Positions 34,899 to 64,000 of a DNA stretch of 64,000 nucleotides are shown piece by piece. The notes beneath the pieces are model-generated. The model searched no databases and was not told the origin of the DNA. It worked only from the letters and a program-made list of their open reading frames with translations. Both the position numbers and the translations under genes were made by a program. Source of the stretch: Ochotona curzoniae (lineage: Eukaryota; Chordata; Mammalia; Lagomorpha; Ochotonidae); assembly GCF_017591425.1 (NCBI RefSeq), contig NW_024464918.1, positions 26,440,001 to 26,504,000 on the forward strand. Direction: 5' to 3'. Numbering within the stretch: position 1 is the first letter of the stretch; each line of letters opens with the position of its first letter.

Positions 34899-34933
34899 AT
34901 CGCTTCTCGGCCTTTTGGCTAAGATCAAGTGTA
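34899..34933 (+). pseudogene. Truncated U2 snRNA retrocopy
   Basis: The first 34-35 nt of U2 snRNA (atcgcttctcggccttttgg and following ctaagatcaagtgt) are intact, then the sequence stops. It is flanked by the 15-bp duplication aaaaatcagcctgcc (34884-34898) / aaaaattagcctgcc (34933-34947), with one mismatch, so it was inserted by the LINE machinery. Too short to be functional. Confidence 0.9.
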
Positions 34934-34952
34934 AAAATTAGCCTGCCAGAAA

Positions 34953-35944
34953 GCTGGCACTGAGGCTAGTTCTGTTAAGTTAAACCACCTGGAGAGTGCA
35001 TAATCTGGGAGTGGGAGTAGCCTGGGAGGGAAGCAGTGGGCTCCTCCCTCTTGGGTTACCACCCCCCACGGGAGGGCACAAAACTAGGACAGGGGCTGAG
35101 GTGGCTAGACAGACACCCAACAACATCCGTGAAGGCTGGACAGTTGAGCTGGTTAGATGGAACAAGGTTTTAATACCCATTGACATGCATGAGAGCAGAA
35201 GGGGAGGCGGGACAGACTGGACTAGTCTGCCACACATACTAGCAAACCAGGGTAGGGGGTGGGCCTGCCGGGGGTTATTGTGGGTCGTTCCGGCTGGGCT
35301 GCAGCTCCCACTGGTTTATGTGAGGGCCGAGTATGTGCTGGGCAGAACCAGGCTGGACTGCAACATCCACTGGTTCCAGAGGAACACAGGGATGGAAACA
35401 GAACCAACCCAGCAATTGCAACCACCAGCTAATCGGGGCGATAGACTGTGCTGGGTCCTGTACTTGCTAGCACATACAAGAGTCTGGTCTGGGAACACCT
35501 CAGACAAAGTTTGGGGATCCCCCCAATCGAGCTTCCGGACTCAGAACGCTAACCATCAAATGACAGAGGACAGAACAAGTCAATCAACCACCTCAGCTGT
35601 ATGTTGGCAATGAAAATACTGGGCAAATGGAGACTCTATGATGGATTATGTCAACCAGTGGATTTTCCAAAGACCGCATCGTGCTTGGAGTGGTGAGAGT
35701 GGCAGCAATTCAGAACTGTTGAACTATTAGAATCACTTGAGCAAGACCCTTGGAACATGCCCCACATCCAGGACCTGGGGTGGGTGGGAGACTGGGTGGG
35801 GCTTCTCCCTTAAAATTCCCTTTTACATCAGATATATTAAGGAAATAATACGGAACTAATTGTCTTGCCCATCTTCCTGTAGTGCTTGAACCTTTTTACC
35901 CTAATTATGTCAAGATTGTAAAACAAAAAAATTAATTAATTAAA
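34953..35944 (+). mobile_element. VNTR-bearing retroposon, copy 3, with 20-bp target-site duplication
   Basis: Contains 'ggctgggctgcagctcccac' repeat-like units, then 'attcagaactgttgaactat', 'gacccttggaacatgccc' and an A-rich 3' end. The 20-bp duplication aaaaattagcctgccagaaa lies at 34933-34952 and 35945-35964. It reuses the right-hand duplication of the U2 fragment, so it came after it. Confidence 0.7.
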
Positions 35945-36047
35945 AAAAATTAGCCTGCCAGAAATTTATTGAATTTGGGGTCCCATATGTGTTTGCCTTG
36001 GCAGGACCGGGCCTTATACGGCCGTCAGATGATCGTTGCCCCTGCTT

Positions 36048-36338
36048 TGGGGGTAGGTGTTCGGTGTAGCAGTTAAGACACCACTTGGGACCCCGGCATT
36101 CCATATCAGAGTTCCTGGTTCGAGTCCCTGCCTCTGCTCTCCACTACAGTTTCCTCCTATTGTGCACCCTAGGCTATAGCAGAGGTTGGCTCAGATTCTT
36201 AGAGCCCTGCCAGTCACATGATTCCTTAGTTCCCAACTTCAGCTTGGCCCAGTTCTGGCTATTGCGGTATTTGGAACGTCAACAAGCACATGGCAGATTT
36301 CTCTTTGGGCTTCTCAGAGACAAAATTAAATAAGTAAA
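36048..36338 (+). mobile_element. Diverged CSINE
   Basis: 'ttcctggttcgagtccctgc' (box-B-like), 'gcttggcccagttctggcta', tail 'aaaattaaataagtaaac' and a T run. Confidence 0.7.
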
Positions 36339-36365
36339 CTAGTTTTTTTTTTTTTTTTTTACTCA

Positions 36366-36668
36366 TGGGGTCAGTGTTATGGCACAATGAATTAAGCTGC
36401 CCTTTGTATTGCCAGCCTGTAGTACTGGGACATTTGTTCCAGTCTCAGATGCCCTGCTTCTGATCCAGCTTCCTACTAATGTGCCGGTGAGGAAGCCCAA
36501 ATACATGGGTTCCTGCCAACCCCAGAGAAACCAGCATAGAGTTCTTGGCTCCTGGCTTCAACCTGGCCAAGCCTGTGCTGTTGCAGCCATTTAGAGAATA
36601 AATCAGTAGATGGAAGGCCTCTCTCTCTCTCTCTGTTCTGCCTTTTAAATAAATCAATCTCACGAAAA
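36366..36668 (+). mobile_element. Diverged CSINE
   Basis: 'ggggtcagtgttatggcaca', 'ggctcctggcttcaacctgg', tail 'ttttaaataaatcaatc'. Confidence 0.8.
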
Positions 36669-36987
36669 AGTATTTGTATTCCTTTGTAAAAAAAAATTCC
36701 CCCAGGCTATGTGTAAAGAACAACATTTCCCTACCAGGTGAAGGCAGAGCGGCTGCTGTTTGGTGCCCTAATCCCTCAGCAGAGCTTTCCCTTTCTCACC
36801 GGCTACAATCCGAAAATGCTAAATTCCAGAAATAAACAAGACGTAAGTTGTAAAGCGACACTGTTCCCAGAACCACGATGAAGTCTCCATGGTCCAGCAT
36901 ACCCGCCTGCCCCTGGGGCTCTCAGCAGCCCCCTTGGAAAGCAGCTCTTACAGGTGATACTGCAACACTTCCGTCCAGACAACCATC

Positions 36988-37010
36988 ATATATATATATA
37001 TATATATATT
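36988..37010. repeat. (AT)n microsatellite
   Basis: About ten AT units at the poly-T end of a reverse SINE. Confidence 0.9.
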
Positions 37011-37345
37011 TTTTTTTTTTAATTTAAAGATTTACTGTTTTTATTGTTAAGTTTGGTATATAGTGGGGAGGAGACACAGAGGAAGATCTTCCATCTGATG
37101 ATTCACTCCCCAAGGACCACAATGGCCGGAACTAAGCTGATCCGAAGCCAGGATCCAGGAACTTCTTCCAGGTCTCCCGCATGGGTGCAGGGTCTCAAGG
37201 CTTTGGGCCGTCCTCCACTGCTTTCCCAAGCCATAAGCAGGGAGCTGGATGGGAAGCAGGGCTGCCAGGTTTAGAACCAGTGCCCATATGGGATCCTGGT
37301 TTGTGCAAGGCGAGGACTTTTAGCCACTAGGCTACTGTGCCGGGC
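37010..37345 (-). mobile_element. CSINE with target-site duplication
   Basis: Reverse copy ending 'actgtgccgggcccc'. cagacaaccatcatat at 36977-36992 and cagacaaccctcatat at about 37347-37362 flank it. Confidence 0.9.
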
Positions 37346-37362
37346 CCCAGACAACCCTCATA

Positions 37363-38009
37363 TTGTTTAACAGTGGGCCCCAAAGCATAAGAGTAATGAT
37401 ACTAGAGACTTTATTACATTATTTGATTATATTTGCTCTATTTTATATTTAGTAACTATTGTTAGTTTCTAAAGACTCATAGTTAAGTTATGAAGTGAGC
37501 TTTGCCTTGATTACGTATGTACAGGAAAATCCTGCTTTCAGGCCTCCACTGGGGTCTTGGAATATGTTTCCCAAGGACAATGGGGTGTTCACTACACCTC
37601 TGGCTGCCTGTCAGGTGCCAGCCACTGTGTCAATCTGGGAGAGTGCTAGCCGTTGAGGTCCTTATCAGAAAAGCTGACCAAACCTCGGGGCCATTCTTCA
37701 AGGCCATTTCCTTCCCACCCAGGCCAGACTGCAGAGGCAGGGATGACAGGCTGGGCACATCTGCCTCCTTCTGATCACTGAAGGGGCTCTCCTGTGTGGG
37801 ATCAGGAGCGATTCCCAGTCTGTTCTTCAGAGGGAAGGAGCGTTCCTGAACCTCCCACTGAGTTCTTCAGAAAGCCCACATCAGGATCCAGCCCCTGCTG
37901 ACAGTGAGAGCAACACGACACACCTGTGTAACCACAACACAGTTGTCTACTGACCAGCAGGAGAGACTGTGCCCAGGACTCAAAAAAAAAAAAAAAAAAA
38001 AGACTTATA
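37363..38009. other. Intergenic, no feature recognised
   Basis: AT-rich to 37520, then mixed composition. A poly-A run at 37981-38001 precedes the next SINE. Confidence 0.45.
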
Positions 38010-38350
38010 CTGGGCCCAGTGCAATGGCTCAATGGCTAAATCCTCACCTTGCAAGCACTGAGATTTTATATGTGTGCTAGTTCTTGTCCCGGCTGCTCCA
38101 CTTCCCACTCAACTCCCTGCCTGTGGCCTGGGAAAGCAGTCGAGGACGGCCCAAAGCCTTGGAACCCTGCACCTGCAAGGCAGACATGGAAAAAGCTCCT
38201 GGCTTCGGATTGGGCCAGCTCTGGCCTTTGTGACCATTTGGGGAACGAACCAGCAAATGGATGATTGGATGATCTTTCTCTCTTATCTCTCCTTCTCTCT
38301 GGAAATCTGATCTGTTTCTCCAATAAAAATAAATAAATGTTTAAAAAAAG
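38010..38350 (+). mobile_element. CSINE
   Basis: 'tgggcccagtgcaatggctc', 'ggacggcccaaagccttgga', tail 'aataaaaataaataaatg'. Confidence 0.9.
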
Positions 38351-38352
38351 AT

Positions 38353-38760
38353 TTTTAAAAAACTTGTTCTATTTTTAGTGGACAGGCATATTCACCAAGA
38401 AAGAAGGAGAGACAGAGACAGAAATCATCCATCCATTGGTTCATTCTCCAAATGGCTGCAACACTCGGAGCTGGGCTGTCCTGTTCTGAAGTCAGGAGCC
38501 AGGAGGCAGGGGCCAGGAGCCAGGGACCAGGAGCTAGGAGCTGGGGCCAAGAGCCAGGGACCAGGAGCCAGGGGTCAGGGACCATGGCCAGGATGCAGGG
38601 GCCAGGAGCCAGGAGCCAGGGGTCAGGGCCAGGACCCAGGGGCCAGGAGGCAGGGACCAGGAGCCAGGGGTCAGAAGCCAGGAGTCAGGGGCCAGGAGCC
38701 AGGAGCCAAGAGCCAGGAACTTCTTCCAGGTCTCTCACATGTATGTGAAAAGCATTTTTT
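38353..38760 (-). mobile_element. CSINE with internal minisatellite
   Basis: Reverse copy: T-rich tail end, 'ggttcattctccaaatggct', then the 'gccaggagccagga' segment expanded to about 230 bp, then 'acttcttccaggtctctcac'. The head is missing. Confidence 0.8.
38491..38720. repeat. Heptamer-based minisatellite grown from the SINE core
   Basis: About 33 copies of a 7-bp unit of the type (caggagc/cagggac/caggggt), ending exactly where ordinary SINE sequence resumes. Confidence 0.92.
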
Positions 38761-38769
38761 TAAAAAAGA

Positions 38770-38995
38770 ACACACACAATTTTATTTATTTGTTTGTTTT
38801 TATTGGAAAGGCAGATATCCAAAGAGGAAGAGAGACAGAGAGGAAAATCTTCCGTCCGATGATTCACTCCCCAAGTGGCCGCAACAGCTGGTGCTGAGCC
38901 AATCTGAAGCCAGGAGCCAGGAACTTTTTCCAGGTCATATGGGATCACAGCGTGTTCAAGGCGAGGACTTTAGCTGCTAGGCCACCGCACCGGGC
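38770..38995 (-). mobile_element. CSINE with internal deletion
   Basis: Good tail half, then 'tttttccaggtcatatggga' joins the mid-core directly to the head; about 100 bp are absent. Ends 'accgcaccgggct'. Confidence 0.88.
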
Positions 38996-39025
38996 TGAAA
39001 AACACTTTAAAGAATGTATTCCTGG

Positions 39026-39358
39026 GCCCGGCGCGGTGGCGCAAGTGGTTAAGGTCCTTGCCTAGCACGCCCGGGATCCCATATAGGTGCCGGTTCTAAT
39101 CCCGGCAGCCCTGCTTCCCTTCCAGCTCCCTGCCTGTGGCCTGGGAAAGCAGTCAAGGACGGCCCAAAGCTTTGGGACCCTGCACCCGCGTGGGAGACCC
39201 GGAAGAGGCTCCTGGCTTCGGATCGGCATAGTATCGGCCGTTGTGCTCACTTGGGGAGTGAATCATTGGATGGAAGATCTTCCTCTCTGTCTCTCTCTGT
39301 ATATCCGCCTTTCCAGTAAAAACATAATAAAAATAAATCTTAAAAAAAAAAAAAAAAA
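39026..39358 (+). mobile_element. Young-subfamily CSINE with target-site duplication
   Basis: 'gcccggcgcggtggcgcaag' and 'ggcatagtatcggccg'. The duplication aaagaatgtattcctggg occurs on both sides (about 39009-39026 and 39357-39374). Confidence 0.95.
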
Positions 39359-39369
39359 GAATGTATTCC

Positions 39370-39628
39370 TGGGGCTAGCACTGTTGCACAGTGGGTTAAC
39401 ATGCCACCTGCAACATGGGAATCCCATATGGGTGTTGGTTCCACTTCTGACCAAGCTCCCTGCACCCACGAGGGAGACCCAGAAGCTCCTGGCTTCAGAT
39501 CTGCTCAGCTTCAGGCATTGTGGCCACTTAACGAGCAAATCAACAACGGAGGGAAGATCTTCATCTCTGTCTATCCTCCTCTCTGTATTTTTTTCCAATA
39601 AAAATAAATCAAATATTTTTTTTAAATA
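39370..39628 (+). mobile_element. Internally deleted CSINE
   Basis: 'ggggctagcactgttgcaca' head. 'accaagctccctgcacccac' shows the loss of the segment between two 'ctccctgc/ctgcaccc' sites. Tail 'ccaataaaaataaatc'. Confidence 0.83.
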
Positions 39629-39629
39629 T

Positions 39630-39895
39630 ATGTGTTTTGTTCATTTCAAAGGTGGAAACACACACACACAGATCTTCCTTCTGTTGGTTCTCTTCCTGTA
39701 GCTGGCACCAGCCAGGGCTGGGCCATGCCTGTATCAGGAGCTCAACGCTCCATGCACATCCCTCATGTGGGTGGTGGGGATCCAAGAACCTGAGCCCTGC
39801 TGCCCCAACAGGTGCACATTAGCAGGAGGGCAGAACCGGGACCCAGGTATCTGGGGGCTGGACTTCCAGGCTGGGGGTATCAGGCACTAGTACTA
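39630..39895 (-). mobile_element. Diverged CSINE
   Basis: Reverse copy with (CA)n near its tail end, 'gccagggctgggccatgcct', 'aggtgcacattagcaggagg'. Confidence 0.65.
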
Positions 39896-40179
39896 CATTT
39901 CTTAAGGGCTCCTTTGTGCACTCAAAATCCTCCGTGCACTCCTCTGGCAACACGGAGCAAGCGGTGTGACCACTACATTTAGGGGTCTGTTTTCCCTCCC
40001 ATCTGGAACTCTCCCTCCCAAGCGCGTTCCCGTTGGCCCAGAAGAGCCCGTTCAACTCACGCCGCCCACCAGTCCGTCAGCATGGGTTGGAAAATGTCGG
40101 ACAAGCTTTTCTACAAAAGGTTGGCTGCCCAACGGGGGAAAAAACCTGCCTCCCAGTGTTGCTGGGAGCAGCGTGAACG

Positions 40180-64000
<23,821 letters not shown>

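Noticed and set aside
36100..36130. tRNA-like box B in 'ggttcgagtccc'
   Set aside because: Part of a tRNA-derived SINE. No cloverleaf or matching box A arrangement of an independent tRNA gene.
38378..38980. 200-codon frame rich in GARSQGPGAR-type repeats
   Set aside because: Produced by the heptamer minisatellite inside a SINE, not a protein gene.

Overview
This is mammalian genomic DNA: interrupted genes with canonical GT-AG introns, CpG-island promoters, and about half of the window made of repeats. The dominant repeat is a tRNA-like SINE of about 300 bp with an A-rich AATAAA tail and internal blocks typical of lagomorph C-type SINEs (CSINEs). The variants seen here, and a younger subfamily with a 'catagtatc' block, fit a pika (Ochotona) better than a rabbit. 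The genus is an inference from memory of these repeats.

Layout. (1) 1-3096, minus strand: TMED9, a p24-family cargo receptor of the ER-Golgi early secretory pathway, complete except for the end of its last exon. A promoter with CCAAT, NRF1-like and ZNF143-like motifs follows at 3097-3300. (2) 3.3-12.9 kb: non-coding, mostly SINE copies, a VNTR-bearing retroposon and one old L1 3'-end fragment. (3) About 13.15-14.9 kb, plus strand: a second five-exon p24 gene, head-to-head with TMED9. Its exon sizes match TMED9 exactly and it keeps the GOLD-domain cysteines, coiled coil, membrane anchor and KKLV tail. I do not recognise it as TMED4, TMED9 or TMED11. Its only nearby ATG is out of frame with the rest of exon 1, so it is either a gene with a start problem (assembly indel or an unseen 5' exon) or a young pseudogene. 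(4) 15.6-40.2 kb: a repeat-dense intergenic tract with nested SINEs, three related VNTR retroposons in the window overall, a truncated U2 snRNA retrocopy, and several tandem repeats that grew inside SINEs. (5) 40.2 kb to the right edge, plus strand: FAM193B. A CpG-island promoter and exon 1 lie at 40550, a 13.3 kb first intron follows, and exons 2-6 lie between 54085 and 61878; the remaining exons lie beyond the window.

TMED9 next to FAM193B in opposite orientation agrees with the gene order I know from human 5q35.3, so the framework is ancestral. The extra p24 gene between them is the most interesting object here. TMED9 and its neighbour would act in the same compartment as p24 cargo/coat adaptors. 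FAM193B is a poorly characterised Cys-containing protein with no known link to them.
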